A DNA stretch of 64,000 nt. It comes from Bacteroidota bacterium (GTDB taxonomy: Bacteria; Bacteroidota; Bacteroidia; Flavobacteriales; Weeksellaceae). Location: positions 57,060-121,059 of the forward strand of contig JAEXBA010000019.1 of NCBI GenBank assembly GCA_023457935.1, read 5' to 3'. The position numbers and the translations under genes were made by a program. A model generated the notes under the pieces. That model saw only the letters and a list, made by a program, of their open reading frames with translations, made no database searches and was not told where the DNA came from. Positions 1-9,146 of the stretch are shown piece by piece. The number at the start of each line of letters is the position of its first letter. The stretch's first letter is position 1.

Positions 1-1
1 C

Positions 2-403
2 GCGCCGCATGAAAAAAGTATGAAAATGATGCCTTTGGCTACGCATATTGCTGAAATTTTCGGATGGCCGGCTTTTATGATGAACACAGAAAAGCTGGAT
101 TTCAGTGCCGGTGATTACAAGCCAACGGTACTGAATACAAAAGCAGAACTTCTCCAAAAACTTGATGATGATTATGAAGACAGTGTTAAAACCCTCGCCG
201 CAATTTCCGAAGATGATCTTAACGGCCGCTGGAAAATGACAATGGGCGAACATGTGATTGCGGATTACAGCAAATATGAAGCAATGCGCCACGCGCTTAA
301 CCAGGCCACACATCACCGTGCCCAGCTCGGAATTTATTACCGCCTGAACGATATTCCTTTACCGGGAAGTTACGGCCCTTCTGCAGATGACGAAAATTTT
401 TAA
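2..403 (+). CDS. DinB-like protein, C-terminal part (5' end outside window)
   Basis: The reading frame is open to the left edge, so the gene begins outside the window and the first ATG at 20 is probably internal. The visible 133 residues are helical. Near the end they have a conserved histidine-rich segment (NQATHHRAQLGIYYRLNDIP) typical of the DinB/YfiT-like four-helix-bundle superfamily, whose members bind a metal with three His. Many DinB proteins act in thiol-dependent or stress chemistry, but the substrate here cannot be told. The last residues (GPSADDENF) are acidic. A strong bidirectional terminator follows at 421-449 and separates it from the convergent GLPGLI gene. Confidence 0.75.
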   Translation, partial: APHEKSMKMMPLATHIAEIFGWPAFMMNTEKLDFSAGDYKPTVLNTKAELLQKLDDDYEDSVKTLAAISEDDLNGRWKMTMGEHVIADYSKYEAMRHALNQATHHRAQLGIYYRLNDIPLPGSYGPSADDENF

Positions 404-420
404 TGATCTCTTTTAAAATA

Positions 421-449
421 AAATTCCCGGTTGTCACCGGGAATTTTTT
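421..449. terminator. Bidirectional terminator between DinB-like gene and GLPGLI gene
   Basis: A perfect 10-bp stem (AAATTCCCGG / CCGGGAATTT) has a 6-base loop and A/T runs on both sides, so it can end transcripts from either convergent gene. It just overlaps the stop codon of the minus-strand gene. Confidence 0.85.
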
Positions 450-1353
450 ACTGTCTGGAGTATAAAGACGGTTCTATTTTGTTATTGTTCTTGCTTTCGT
501 AATCCTGCACCCGTTTTTCTATGGTGCGGTATATTTCGTTGATGTCTGTTATTTCCTTGCCATCCTGCGTCATTACTTTAATCATCACTTTCTGATTGGG
601 GCCTGAATTTTTCATCATCATTTCTCTTGTTCCTTTAGCCGGATCATTCAGATAATCATTCCACAGTTTCCTGAATTTTTTCTCGTCCACATTAATCTGT
701 TTGCTGTCGAAAATACTTCCCATTCCGGGTGCCACCAATTCGGTACTTTGTGCTTCGGCGGCAACTTTTCTGTTTGCCACCAGTGTCATCACATGCGATC
801 CTGTGCTGTCCTCTGCCTTAACAATCAGCCCGGGCAGGCCATGAAACTTATACGGCCCGTCCTGAAACGGAATATCCTTCGAAAACCAGGCGGTCCATTC
901 TCTTCCGCCAAAAGATGCTGTGGCTTTCTGAGCGTTGTATTCCCCTATTTTTTGCGTTTCAGCGTGAATTTTCCAGTGCAGCTTCTCGTCTTCAAGAATT
1001 TTATAGCGGTCTTCACCAATCTGGTCAATCAGGAACACCTCAAAATCAGGATAGCTTTTGGTTACTTTATAACGGACAGAAACCAGTCGCCCGCTACGGT
1101 TTATATTGACGTTGTTAGTACCTGTGGAAATCTGCCTGTCAAAGTCTGCTTTTATTAGGGAATCCTGCACAAATTTGGCGTGACTGTAGTACAAAGATCC
1201 TTTCTCATTAATATCCAGCAGCATCATTTCTTTCCGCACCGTATCTTTTTCGTTAATATCCGGAACGAACTTATATGCGTATATAAAGCGATTGGTCTGC
1301 GCCAGACAAAACGAACCCACAAGCAGCAGAAACAGAATATACTTTTTCATCAT
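448..1353 (-). CDS. GLPGLI family protein
   Basis: 301 residues with an N-terminal signal peptide ending in CLAQ near residue 19. The family name motif GLPGLI is at about residues 172-177 within FHGLPGLIVKA, preceded by a WTAWFSKDIP segment also typical of the family. These secreted or periplasmic proteins are found in Bacteroidetes, often beside outer-membrane beta-barrel receptors. Their function is not established. It lies 19 bases downstream of the 898-residue barrel gene on the same strand and is probably co-transcribed with it. Two adjacent ATGs (1353 and 1350) could serve as start. Confidence 0.9.
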   Translation of the reverse strand: MMKKYILFLLLVGSFCLAQTNRFIYAYKFVPDINEKDTVRKEMMLLDINEKGSLYYSHAKFVQDSLIKADFDRQISTGTNNVNINRSGRLVSVRYKVTKSYPDFEVFLIDQIGEDRYKILEDEKLHWKIHAETQKIGEYNAQKATASFGGREWTAWFSKDIPFQDGPYKFHGLPGLIVKAEDSTGSHVMTLVANRKVAAEAQSTELVAPGMGSIFDSKQINVDEKKFRKLWNDYLNDPAKGTREMMMKNSGPNQKVMIKVMTQDGKEITDINEIYRTIEKRVQDYESKNNNKIEPSLYSRQ

Positions 1354-1372
1354 CAGGTTTTTAGCAGGTGTT

Positions 1373-4069
1373 TTATTTAAAATTAAATTTCACCGTAAAC
1401 ATTACCTGGCTTGGGCGGATGTTTATTCTGCTGAGTCTTGTATACAGCGCACCATCAGAAATGGTTTCAAACACTTTCTTATTTGCGATATTAAGCCATT
1501 TCAGTTCAAAATCCACTTTCTTTTCTGTCCAAGCAAACTGATACGTCAAATCGTAAAATCCGTTACGGTAATTGCGTCCCATCTGCGATGAATTGATCTG
1601 ATCCCAGTTAAATGCAACAGAATGCCCTTCCACAGGGAAAAAAGTGGCGCCAAGATTATGATTGTAGCTCCGGTTGCTGGACGCTGCCCATCGGCCGGTG
1701 TTCTTGCCCCAACCCATTGTGAAATTATAATCCAGCGTCATCCAGTCGAAATAGGCATTGTTGAACTTAAAACCTAAGCTTTGCGTGGAATTCCGGTTGG
1801 TATAAGGAGTTCCTTCATATGAAAGATCAGATTCTGAGACAGAGTTTCTGAATGATGCAGACACATTTGACTTGAATTTCGGAAAATACTTGCCGATTTC
1901 CGCACTCTGTGAATTGGAAAGTGTAGAATTGTCCTGAACGATGTATCTAACCAATCCGAAACCCTGCGTAACGTCATTCTGATCTGCGATAAGGTTACTG
2001 TTCGACTTGGAAATGGAATAGTTTACATTGAAGAAAAGATTGTTCAGCGGATTGCGGTATTCCACACGGGTTCCTGCACGTCTTGATGAACTCTCCAGCA
2101 GAGGATTGCCGGCTTCCATTGCACGGAACATATTCGGGTTCCTCATCATAAAACCTGAGTAAATATCATCGATTCCCGCAAAACCGTAGTTCATGTTACC
2201 GGTAAGCATTGCCTTCCAGAACGAAGCAAAGCTGTACTGGACAAAACCGGACGGTTCAAAAGTTGTTTTCGTAAAATCCTTATGCAGATTCCGTGCAGGA
2301 TCTTCTGCTTTTATTATGTTGAAATTCACCGGCATCTGAATTCCCAAAGTCCAGGCTTCAGATTTATAGTTTACACCAAGTCCAGCATACGGAACGGTTT
2401 CTGTGAATTTCAGGTCGTTGATAAACATGTCTCCAAATGCTTCTGCCGTGTTTCCGGTATAGCCAAAGAGCTGCGAATTCAGTTTGCTGGTATTGTAATT
2501 CAGACCGATTTCCGGCGTGAAAGTCCAGCCTTTTGTCGTGAAGCCCATTGTTGCTGAATGGTTGGCTTCGAATGTTTTGATACCGAAATCCTGAAATGCG
2601 CGGTCTTTTCCGTCAAAAAGGTTTCCCAAAACGGGCCCGCCGGTCTGCACCGGAAAAACAACATAATCTCCCGGCGTCACCCAAAGATCCTGGTTGTCGT
2701 TCTGATAATTAATGTACGACATGACATTCAGCATCTTCGATTTAAGCGGAATAATCGTGCTGAGTGAATTCTGGAAGGAAGTCGTCGGCGATTCCAGTGC
2801 CTGCGCCGAATTTTTATCTATAAACGGCGGATTTCTGAAGAGCGTAGTGGCGCGGTCCGCATTCCAGAACTGGTTGAAGGTTGTTGTATTTTTAAAAAAG
2901 CCCTGTTTCGCATTTTTCGTGAAGATAAGCTCTCCTTTTGCCTTGTTGGTATACAGGTTGTTGGTTTGTCTTCCTATTGAAGTATTGCCGTTCTCCTTGT
3001 TGAAGGTTTCTTCGTAACTTTCGCGTTCCACTGCGTTATTGGTATAACTTCCGCTGGCTTTGAGTTCCCATTCCTTGTTTTCGAAAGGTGTTGTAAGTAT
3101 GTTCGCCGTAAGAAAATGTACATTGTTCATCAGATAGCGCTTCTCCGGCAGTGATGGAATATCTGCCCTTTCAACACTCAGCCAGCTGCTTTGCGAAATA
3201 CTTCTGCGCATTCCTTCCCAGCGGTTACCCATTGCAAACATACCGCCTTCATTTTCCACCGTTTCTCCTACATTATTGGTCTTATAGTTAACAACCCACT
3301 GGTTTTTCTGTCCGAAAAACATCGGCGTAAGTTTCACGTTCCAAAGCCAGGGATCTGCAAAGCCGGAACCTACTTCACCACGGCCTGTCATCGTTACTTT
3401 GTTCTTGAGCTTAATATTGATCGCTGCCTGATCAGACGGAACTTTATCCTGAAGAATCTTCACCGGCTGGTGATTTTCGAGAACTTCAACTTTCTGAACC
3501 GCATCTTTCGGCAGTGAATTGTTGATGACTCCGTATCCGCCTTCCATCAAATCTTTTCCATTGACGTAGAATTTTGCTAGCGGCTGTCCCTGATACAGTA
3601 TTGAACCGTCCGTATTTACTTCAATTCCCGGCATTTTGCTCAGAACATCGGCCAAAGTACGGTCGTTTTTCGTTTCAAAAGCTTTAAGATCATAAGTTAT
3701 CGTATCGCCTTTCTTTGTGATAATTTTGGTTTTCAGCTTTACTTCCTGAATTTCTGTTGCTTCGGTCTGAAGCGTGAAATTCAGTTTATGATTGTCATTC
3801 GTCACCTGTTTTGTCTGCGGCTTGTGGTTAAAAGCCTTGATCTTGAGGTCGACATTGGCTTCCGAAGACGAAAAAGAAACTTTGTATTCCCCTTTCGAGT
3901 TTGAAATACCGTATGCTATAATGGCATCTTTACCAGGTTCCTCAACGGTAACGCTCGCACTCGGAACGTTCTCTCCATCGGAGTTTTTCACCACTCCGGA
4001 AATTGTTTTCTGAGCGTACATAAATACTGAACCCAGCATTAGAAGTAATAATGTAACGGCGTATTTCAT
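1373..4069 (-). CDS. Outer membrane beta-barrel protein with carboxypeptidase-like regulatory domain (TonB-receptor-like)
   Basis: 898 residues. A signal peptide ends near residue 19 (VFMYAQ). A beta-sandwich of the carboxypeptidase regulatory-like type (about 20-105; ISGVVKNSDGENVPSASV) comes next, followed by a plug-like region (about 120-220; LADVLSKMPGIEVNTDGSIL). The remainder is a long barrel ending in an aromatic/charged strand (VMFTVKFNFK). This is the architecture of the Bacteroidetes outer-membrane beta-barrel family related to TonB-dependent receptors. No substrate is indicated. The paired GLPGLI gene downstream suggests the two products work together at the outer membrane; that is inference from context. 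Confidence 0.88.
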   Translation of the reverse strand: MKYAVTLLLLMLGSVFMYAQKTISGVVKNSDGENVPSASVTVEEPGKDAIIAYGISNSKGEYKVSFSSSEANVDLKIKAFNHKPQTKQVTNDNHKLNFTLQTEATEIQEVKLKTKIITKKGDTITYDLKAFETKNDRTLADVLSKMPGIEVNTDGSILYQGQPLAKFYVNGKDLMEGGYGVINNSLPKDAVQKVEVLENHQPVKILQDKVPSDQAAINIKLKNKVTMTGRGEVGSGFADPWLWNVKLTPMFFGQKNQWVVNYKTNNVGETVENEGGMFAMGNRWEGMRRSISQSSWLSVERADIPSLPEKRYLMNNVHFLTANILTTPFENKEWELKASGSYTNNAVERESYEETFNKENGNTSIGRQTNNLYTNKAKGELIFTKNAKQGFFKNTTTFNQFWNADRATTLFRNPPFIDKNSAQALESPTTSFQNSLSTIIPLKSKMLNVMSYINYQNDNQDLWVTPGDYVVFPVQTGGPVLGNLFDGKDRAFQDFGIKTFEANHSATMGFTTKGWTFTPEIGLNYNTSKLNSQLFGYTGNTAEAFGDMFINDLKFTETVPYAGLGVNYKSEAWTLGIQMPVNFNIIKAEDPARNLHKDFTKTTFEPSGFVQYSFASFWKAMLTGNMNYGFAGIDDIYSGFMMRNPNMFRAMEAGNPLLESSSRRAGTRVEYRNPLNNLFFNVNYSISKSNSNLIADQNDVTQGFGLVRYIVQDNSTLSNSQSAEIGKYFPKFKSNVSASFRNSVSESDLSYEGTPYTNRNSTQSLGFKFNNAYFDWMTLDYNFTMGWGKNTGRWAASSNRSYNHNLGATFFPVEGHSVAFNWDQINSSQMGRNYRNGFYDLTYQFAWTEKKVDFELKWLNIANKKVFETISDGALYTRLSRINIRPSQVMFTVKFNFK

Positions 4070-4177
4070 TTTCTGTTTTAGTAATTAGTGTTATAGGCAG
4101 GCATTTTTGTTACATACAGTATAGGTTTCTGCATAATATCATGACCGCTGATGGTGCAGTTATTAATTTTTTTTAGA

Positions 4178-4185
4178 TAGTTTTG
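4178..4185 (+). promoter_or_regulatory. Candidate -7 box (TAGTTTTG) upstream of cupin gene
   Basis: Matches the Bacteroidetes -7 pattern TAnnTTTG and lies 20 bases before the ATG. No clear TTG was seen at the expected -33 distance, so support is partial. Confidence 0.35.
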
Positions 4186-4205
4186 CATATTAATTCAATC
4201 ATTAA

Positions 4206-5090
4206 ATGGGAATAATCCTGAAGCCGATAGACGTCGTGGAAGACATCTCGCGCGAAGATTTCTACAGCAAATACCTGCGGCCAAGAAAGCCTGTAGTTAT
4301 AAAAAATATGGCCAGAACATGGCCTGCTTACCGTAAATGGACTCTTGATTACATGAAAGAAACGGTAGGCGATGTCGAAGTTCCCCTTTATGATTCTTCA
4401 AAAGCCGATCCGGCGGCGCCAATCAATGCATCAGCTGCAAAAATGAAGTTCGGTGATTATATTGACCTTATCAGAAAAGAACCTACCGATCTCCGTATTT
4501 TTCTGTTTGATCCTATTAAGCAGGCGCCAAAACTTCTCGAAGACTATGTTTTTCCGAAAGATCTGATGGGCGGATTTCTGGACAAATATCCAAGTATGTT
4601 TTTCGGCGGCAAGGGCTCTGTTACATTCTTACATTATGATATCGATCTGGCGCATATTTTCCATACGCATTTCAACGGAAGAAAGCATATTCTTCTGTTT
4701 GATTATAAGTGGAAAGACCGTCTGTACCGGTTGCCTTTCGCAACGTATGCCCTGGAAGATTACAATATTGAACAGCCTGACTTCGAAAACTTTCCTGCGC
4801 TGGACGGCGTTGAAGGAATTGAATGCTATCTTGAACACGGCGATACGCTGTTTATGCCGACCGGCTGGTGGCACTGGATGAAATATCTTGACGGAAGTTT
4901 TTCAATTTCCCTGCGGGCCTGGGACAAAAGCTGGAAAAAAAAGGCACATTCACTCTGGAATCTTACCGTTCATCGGAATTTTGATAACTTTATGAAAGCA
5001 AGGTTCAAAAAGAAATATATGGACTGGAAAGAGAAGAAAGCCATTGAAAGGGCGAACTACGCATTACGAAGAGGACTTCCTAAAAAATAA
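4206..5090 (+). CDS. Cupin-like (JmjC/Cupin_8) domain protein
   Basis: 294 residues without a signal peptide. The fold resembles the cupin_8/JmjC 2-oxoglutarate and Fe(II)-dependent oxygenase group. The candidate iron ligands are the HxD pair H143 and D145 (FLHYDIDLAH) and the distal H223 in PTGWWHWMKY; a lysine in GRKHILLF could bind 2-oxoglutarate. Related bacterial proteins hydroxylate proteins or small molecules, but the substrate here is unknown. The N-terminal ISREDFYSKYLRPRKPVVIK is the usual start of this family. The C-terminal 50 residues are basic. It is a single-gene transcript, convergent with lepA, with a shared terminator. Confidence 0.85.
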   Translation: MGIILKPIDVVEDISREDFYSKYLRPRKPVVIKNMARTWPAYRKWTLDYMKETVGDVEVPLYDSSKADPAAPINASAAKMKFGDYIDLIRKEPTDLRIFLFDPIKQAPKLLEDYVFPKDLMGGFLDKYPSMFFGGKGSVTFLHYDIDLAHIFHTHFNGRKHILLFDYKWKDRLYRLPFATYALEDYNIEQPDFENFPALDGVEGIECYLEHGDTLFMPTGWWHWMKYLDGSFSISLRAWDKSWKKKAHSLWNLTVHRNFDNFMKARFKKKYMDWKEKKAIERANYALRRGLPKK

Positions 5091-5116
5091 AAAATCCACC
5101 GTTCCGGTGGATTTTT
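5091..5116. terminator. Bidirectional terminator between cupin gene and lepA
   Basis: An 11-bp perfect stem (AAAATCCACCG / CGGTGGATTTT) with a 3-base loop is flanked by A and T runs. It starts right after the cupin stop codon and ends 18 bases before the lepA stop. Confidence 0.88.
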
Positions 5117-5133
5117 CTGTTTAAACTAAAATT

Positions 5134-6930
5134 TTAGTCGTTGAGTTTCAGAACGGCCATAAATGCGCTTTGCGGGACTTCAACACGGCCAATTTGCTTC
5201 ATTTTTTTCTTACCTTCCTTCTGTTTTTCAAGAAGTTTACGCTTTCTGGAAATATCACCTCCGTAACATTTCGCAGTAACGTCTTTTCTTAGAGCTTTTA
5301 CATTCTCACGGGCAATTACCTTTGCTCCGAGCGCTGCCTGAATTGCAATATCAAACTGCTGTCTCGGAATAAGTTCACGCAATTTCTCACACATTTTCTT
5401 CCCGATATAATAAGCATTGCTTTCGTGAATAAGTGAGGAAAGTGCATCCACCATATCGCCGTTGATCAGAATATCCATCTTCACCAGTTTTGATGCGCGG
5501 AATCCAATCGGATGATAGTCAAACGATGCATATCCTTTCGAAATGGATTTCAGACGGTCATAAAAATCAAAAACAACTTCGGAAAGAGGCATATTGAAAA
5601 CAAGTTCAACACGGTCTGCCGTTAGATAACTCTGGTTCACTATTTCACCACGTTTTTCAATACAAAGCGTCATCACCGAACCTACAAACTCCGATTTTGT
5701 AATGATGGTTGCCTTGATGTACGGTTCCTCAACGCGGTCCAGACCGGCTGGATCAAGCATATCTGAAGGATTGTTAATCAGAATCATGTTGTCTGGCTCT
5801 TTCTTGGAATACCCGTGATAGGAAACGTTGGGCACTGTTGTGATGACATTCATATTGAACTCACGGTCCAGCCTTTCCTGAACAATTTCCATGTGAAGCA
5901 TTCCGAGGAATCCGCAACGGAAACCGAAACCAAGCGCGGCCGAGCTTTCAGCTTCGAAAACCAATGATGCGTCATTCAGTCTGAGTTTTTCCAGAGAGGT
6001 TCTCAGTTCTTCAAAATCCTCGGATTCAATAGGGTAAATTCCTGCAAAAACCATTGGCTTAACTTCCTCAAAACCTTCAATAGCCGCAGAGGCAGGATTT
6101 TCAACAGAAGTTATCGTATCGCCCACTTTTACATCGCGGGCGTCTTTGATTCCGGAGATAATATAACCAACATCTCCGCATTTTATTTCGTTCTTGGCCA
6201 CCTGTTTCAGCTTCAGAGTTCCTACTTCATCAGCGTCGTAGGTTTTTTCTGTAGCCATGAATTTTACTTTCTGTCCTTTTCTGATGGTTCCGTTTACTAC
6301 TTTAAAGTACGCTTCGATACCGCGGAAAGGGTTGAAAACAGAGTCAAAAATAAGTGCCTGCAGCGGTGCATCCGGATCTCCTTTCGGTGCCGGAATTCTT
6401 TCCACAATCTGTTCAAGCAGATGATGAACGCCCTCGCCTGTTTTACCGGAAACTCTCAAAACGTCTTCAGGAGCACAGCCCAGAAGATTCACAATTTCAT
6501 CGGTTACCTCTTCCGGATTTGCTGACGGCAGATCAATTTTATTAAGGATAGGGATGATTTCCAGATCATTTTCAAGTGCGAGGTAAAGATTGCTTATCGT
6601 CTGTGCCTGAATACTTTGCGCAGCATCAACAATAAGAAGCGCACCTTCGCACGCAGCGATTGATCTTGACACTTCATAGGAAAAGTCAACGTGTCCGGGT
6701 GTATCGATAAGGTTAAGGACATATTTTTCGCCGTTGAGCTCATAATCCATCTGAATTGCGTGCGACTTGATGGTGATCCCGCGTTCTTTTTCAAGATCCA
6801 TATCATCCAGCGTCTGCGCCTGCAACTCTCTCTGTGTCACGGTGTTGGTATATTCCAAAAGGCGGTCGGCCAGGGTGGATTTACCGTGATCGATATGAGC
6901 AATGATGCAAAAATTTCTGATATTCTTCAT
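5134..6930 (-). CDS. lepA: Elongation factor 4 (LepA), ribosome back-translocating GTPase
   Basis: 598 residues from the ATG at 6930, the usual family length. A longer frame begins 10 codons upstream but the family starts at MKNIRNFCIIAHIDHGKS. The G1 loop AHIDHGKS is at residues 11-18, with DTPGHVDF (G3) and NKIDLPSA (G4) following. EF-Tu-like domain II, the EF-G-like domains and the LepA-specific C-terminal domain (AKCYGGDISRKRKLLEKQK) are all present. The C-terminus ends SAFMAVLKLND as is typical. EF4 binds the ribosome and influences translation under stress and subunit assembly. It is monocistronic, with a terminator shared with the cupin gene. Confidence 0.97.
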   Translation of the reverse strand: MKNIRNFCIIAHIDHGKSTLADRLLEYTNTVTQRELQAQTLDDMDLEKERGITIKSHAIQMDYELNGEKYVLNLIDTPGHVDFSYEVSRSIAACEGALLIVDAAQSIQAQTISNLYLALENDLEIIPILNKIDLPSANPEEVTDEIVNLLGCAPEDVLRVSGKTGEGVHHLLEQIVERIPAPKGDPDAPLQALIFDSVFNPFRGIEAYFKVVNGTIRKGQKVKFMATEKTYDADEVGTLKLKQVAKNEIKCGDVGYIISGIKDARDVKVGDTITSVENPASAAIEGFEEVKPMVFAGIYPIESEDFEELRTSLEKLRLNDASLVFEAESSAALGFGFRCGFLGMLHMEIVQERLDREFNMNVITTVPNVSYHGYSKKEPDNMILINNPSDMLDPAGLDRVEEPYIKATIITKSEFVGSVMTLCIEKRGEIVNQSYLTADRVELVFNMPLSEVVFDFYDRLKSISKGYASFDYHPIGFRASKLVKMDILINGDMVDALSSLIHESNAYYIGKKMCEKLRELIPRQQFDIAIQAALGAKVIARENVKALRKDVTAKCYGGDISRKRKLLEKQKEGKKKMKQIGRVEVPQSAFMAVLKLND

Positions 6931-7083
6931 TAGAATTTTTATAGTTTGCAAAGATAGCAAAAACGGGGAAAAAATATCACCATGTTTCAGCAGATGGATT
7001 CAATTGATTTTCATTGGGTTCAACAGCTTATCCGAAGCGGTTTTACGGTTTTCTCTCCGTTGAAAACACGTTCTTAAAATCAA

Positions 7084-7114
7084 ACGAGCCTTACAAATGA
7101 ATTGCAAGACTCGT
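7084..7114 (-). terminator. Candidate terminator of the sigma-operon
   Basis: Imperfect hairpin (ACGAG...CTCGT with inner CTT/AAG and CAA/TTG pairs and two mismatches). On the minus strand it is followed by TTTGATTTT. It lies 22 bases beyond the stop of the last gene of the sigma-factor operon. Confidence 0.5.
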
Positions 7115-7136
7115 CCAACATTAAAAAAATAAACTA

Positions 7137-7691
7137 TTATGGTTGTCTTCGCGAACTGCCTTTGCGGCTTTCGCTGTTGTTTCTGTACGGTGAACTGCCG
7201 GAATTTTCTCTTAATTCCCGTTTTCTGTCCATCACTTTGGTTCTCAGCATTCCTTCATTCTGAAACATTTCCAGTACCTGCTGCGGCTTCATCACTTTCT
7301 GGAACCTTTCAGAATATTTCCTTCTGTTATCCAGCAGCTGTTCTCCTACTGCAAAGCTTTTCTCCAACTCCATTTTGGCTTCCTCATCACTCATCGTGTC
7401 GTAATTTTCTTTTGGTGTGAAGCGGCTTTTGATCGCTTTCTGGCTGTCCTGATATTCATTGTAAAGCGATCTGAAATCATCCTTTCTGTCTTCGGTAATC
7501 TTCAGTTCGTCTACGAGCATGTTTTCCCGGAACTTCTTCAGAAGATCAACTCTTTCTTCAGGAGACATTTTATTGATGAGCGCTTTGCGCTGCTCCGGGC
7601 TGATCTTCTTCCAGTCCTTAATATCCTGGGAATGAGCCGTGCCCGAAACCAGAATGGCAAAAAACGCAATTAGCAAAGTTAATTTCTTCAT
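7137..7691 (-). CDS. Secreted/periplasmic helical protein, third gene of ECF sigma operon
   Basis: 184 residues from the ATG at 7691 (MKKLTLLIAFFAILVSG); a start six codons earlier is less likely because it precedes the signal peptide. The mature part is helical and highly charged, with a SPEEQR/SPEERV-like repeated opening (ISPEQRKALINKMSPEERVD) and a basic, Ser/Arg/Asn-rich tail. The layout resembles the Spy/CpxP-like periplasmic proteins (LTxxQ-type helices) found with extracytoplasmic sigma or stress systems, but this is a weak match and no residue proves it. It follows the anti-sigma-like gene by 20 bases and is presumably co-transcribed. Confidence 0.7.
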   Translation of the reverse strand: MKKLTLLIAFFAILVSGTAHSQDIKDWKKISPEQRKALINKMSPEERVDLLKKFRENMLVDELKITEDRKDDFRSLYNEYQDSQKAIKSRFTPKENYDTMSDEEAKMELEKSFAVGEQLLDNRRKYSERFQKVMKPQQVLEMFQNEGMLRTKVMDRKRELRENSGSSPYRNNSESRKGSSRRQP

Positions 7692-7711
7692 TTTAATAAA
7701 TTGATTCAAAC

Positions 7712-8272
7712 CTAATAATAAAGGTCAAGATAAATATCCTGTTCTGTGTTCTGTGCCAGCATTTCCAAATCCTCTTCCGAAAAATTCTCTAAAATCTGTT
7801 CCACCGGAACCGCGGTAACCGTTGGTTTTGCTGTTTTTGCCGGCGCAGCTTTGGTTTTGTTAGCGGCAAGAACTTCTTCTGTCTTGGTCACCGTTTGATT
7901 TTCTTTCTCTACAGAGGTTAAATCCGATACAAAAGTATGATAATTCTGGGCAGATTCTGTAGGTTCTTCAATACTGTTAACAGTTGAAGCCGGTGCAGAC
8001 AGGACAGCGGACTTGCCTTTTGTTTGTGTATTATCTGCCATGGCTGTTTCCGTATTCCCGCGGTTCAGGAAAAATGTAGTTCCTAAAAGCAATGCAACCG
8101 CCGCAGCTGCAGCGTACCACCAGTTTTTCCTGCCTTCCGCTTCCGGAATGCTGTAAACCGGTGTGCTTTCTACCGTTGCCTTCAGAACATTTTCCTGCAT
8201 TTTAGCAAAAAAATCGTCGGGAACTTCATAGATGTTTTTTCGTTCGAGATTTTCTATATCAAAATTTTTCAT
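7712..8272 (-). CDS. Putative anti-sigma factor-like membrane protein
   Basis: 186 residues. A soluble N-terminal segment (about 1-47; MKNFDIENLERKNIYEVPDDFF) is followed by a single membrane helix (about 51-68; WWYAAAAAVALLLGTTFFL). The external part is Thr/Ala/Glu-rich and ends EQDIYLDLYY. A short cytoplasmic domain, one membrane pass and a gene position 39 bases after an ECF sigma gene is the usual layout of a Bacteroidetes anti-sigma partner. No zinc-binding HxxxCxxC motif is present, so the role is inferred from topology and context. Confidence 0.7.
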   Translation of the reverse strand: MKNFDIENLERKNIYEVPDDFFAKMQENVLKATVESTPVYSIPEAEGRKNWWYAAAAAVALLLGTTFFLNRGNTETAMADNTQTKGKSAVLSAPASTVNSIEEPTESAQNYHTFVSDLTSVEKENQTVTKTEEVLAANKTKAAPAKTAKPTVTAVPVEQILENFSEEDLEMLAQNTEQDIYLDLYY

Positions 8273-8311
8273 TGTAAATCTGATATCTTTTAGTTTTTTG
8301 AGAAACAGTGT

Positions 8312-8863
8312 CTATTTCTCGTAGTTTTCCTTAATATAATCTTCTATTTTCTGTTTTGCGTAATGATAATTGGTTTTCAGAGTTCCAACCGACATATCCA
8401 CAATCTTCGAAATTTCTTCATAAGGCAAATCGTCGTAATACCTCATGGTAAAAACCAACTTCTGTTTTTCCGGCAGCGTTTGGATGGCCTGCTGGAGAAG
8501 GAGCTGTATTTCGTCACCTTCGGCGCCGCCGCTGTCTGCAACCAGATTCACCAAGTGGCTTTCCGCGTCATCATCACTTTTCATCATTCTTTTCATCTTA
8601 TTCAGCTGTTGCAGCGCCTCGTTTGTTGCGATTCTGTAAAGCCAGGTGTACAACTGACTGTCCTGCTTGAACTGATGAAAATTCTGATAAGCCTTAATAA
8701 ACGTTTCCTGCAGTACATCCTGCGCATTGTCGTGATCCACAATCAATCGCCTGATGTGCCAGTATAACCGGCTTTGGTAAGTATCCATCAGAAGGCGAAG
8801 CCCTTTGTCCTGGCTTCGAGTATCCTGCATTAGAGCAATAATTTCCGCTTCTTTAACCTTCAT
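8312..8863 (-). CDS. ECF-type RNA polymerase sigma factor
   Basis: 183 residues. Region 2 is at about 20-90 (DHDNAQDVLQETFIKAYQNF, then TWLYRIATNEALQQLNK). Region 4 is at about 125-178 (LPEKQKLVFTMRYYDDLPYEEISKIVDMSVGTLKT), a helix-turn-helix that reads the -35 element. Regions 1 and 3 are missing, as in ECF factors. It heads an operon with a membrane anti-sigma-like protein and a periplasmic protein, so it probably answers an envelope signal. A promoter matching TTG-N20-TAACTTTA lies at 8898-8928. Confidence 0.93.
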   Translation of the reverse strand: MKVKEAEIIALMQDTRSQDKGLRLLMDTYQSRLYWHIRRLIVDHDNAQDVLQETFIKAYQNFHQFKQDSQLYTWLYRIATNEALQQLNKMKRMMKSDDDAESHLVNLVADSGGAEGDEIQLLLQQAIQTLPEKQKLVFTMRYYDDLPYEEISKIVDMSVGTLKTNYHYAKQKIEDYIKENYEK

Positions 8864-8897
8864 TGGATGCTTCGTTGGTTTGATTTCTATTTTGAGC

Positions 8898-8928
8898 TAA
8901 AGTTAAAATTTAATTTAAGAATCTTCAA
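8898..8928 (-). promoter_or_regulatory. Candidate promoter of the sigma-factor operon
   Basis: On the minus strand TTG (8926-8928) is separated by 20 bases from TAACTTTA (8898-8905). That is one mismatch from the Bacteroidetes housekeeping consensus TTG-N19-23-TAnnTTTG. It gives a leader of about 28 bases. The rest of the 283-base gap (8864-9146) is AT-rich; on the plus strand it holds TAACTTTG (8963-8970) and TAAATTTG (9135-9142) but no gene. Confidence 0.5.
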
Positions 8929-9146
8929 AAACTATTTTCACCGGAAGATTTTTTATTCGGTTTAACTTTGCATTAATGCATTGCAAAAAGTGTGAAAAAC
9001 TTTGTAATTTTAATTCTGAACTGATTTTTCATCAATTTTTTTTCACTGAACTAAAATAATGATTGTGGTTCGCATTATTTTAAAATAGATGTGTTTCTTG
9101 CTTAATCAATCCAAACCGGCTTAGAAAATAAAACTAAATTTGCAGA

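Noticed and set aside
3331..3346. GTTTCACGT in the outer-membrane gene as a parS
   Set aside because: The right half (TCCAAA) does not match the palindrome; at least four mismatches.
6931..7136. Possible small gene between lepA and the sigma operon
   Set aside because: Short frames are interrupted, with no consistent start or conserved look; only a candidate terminator is supported.
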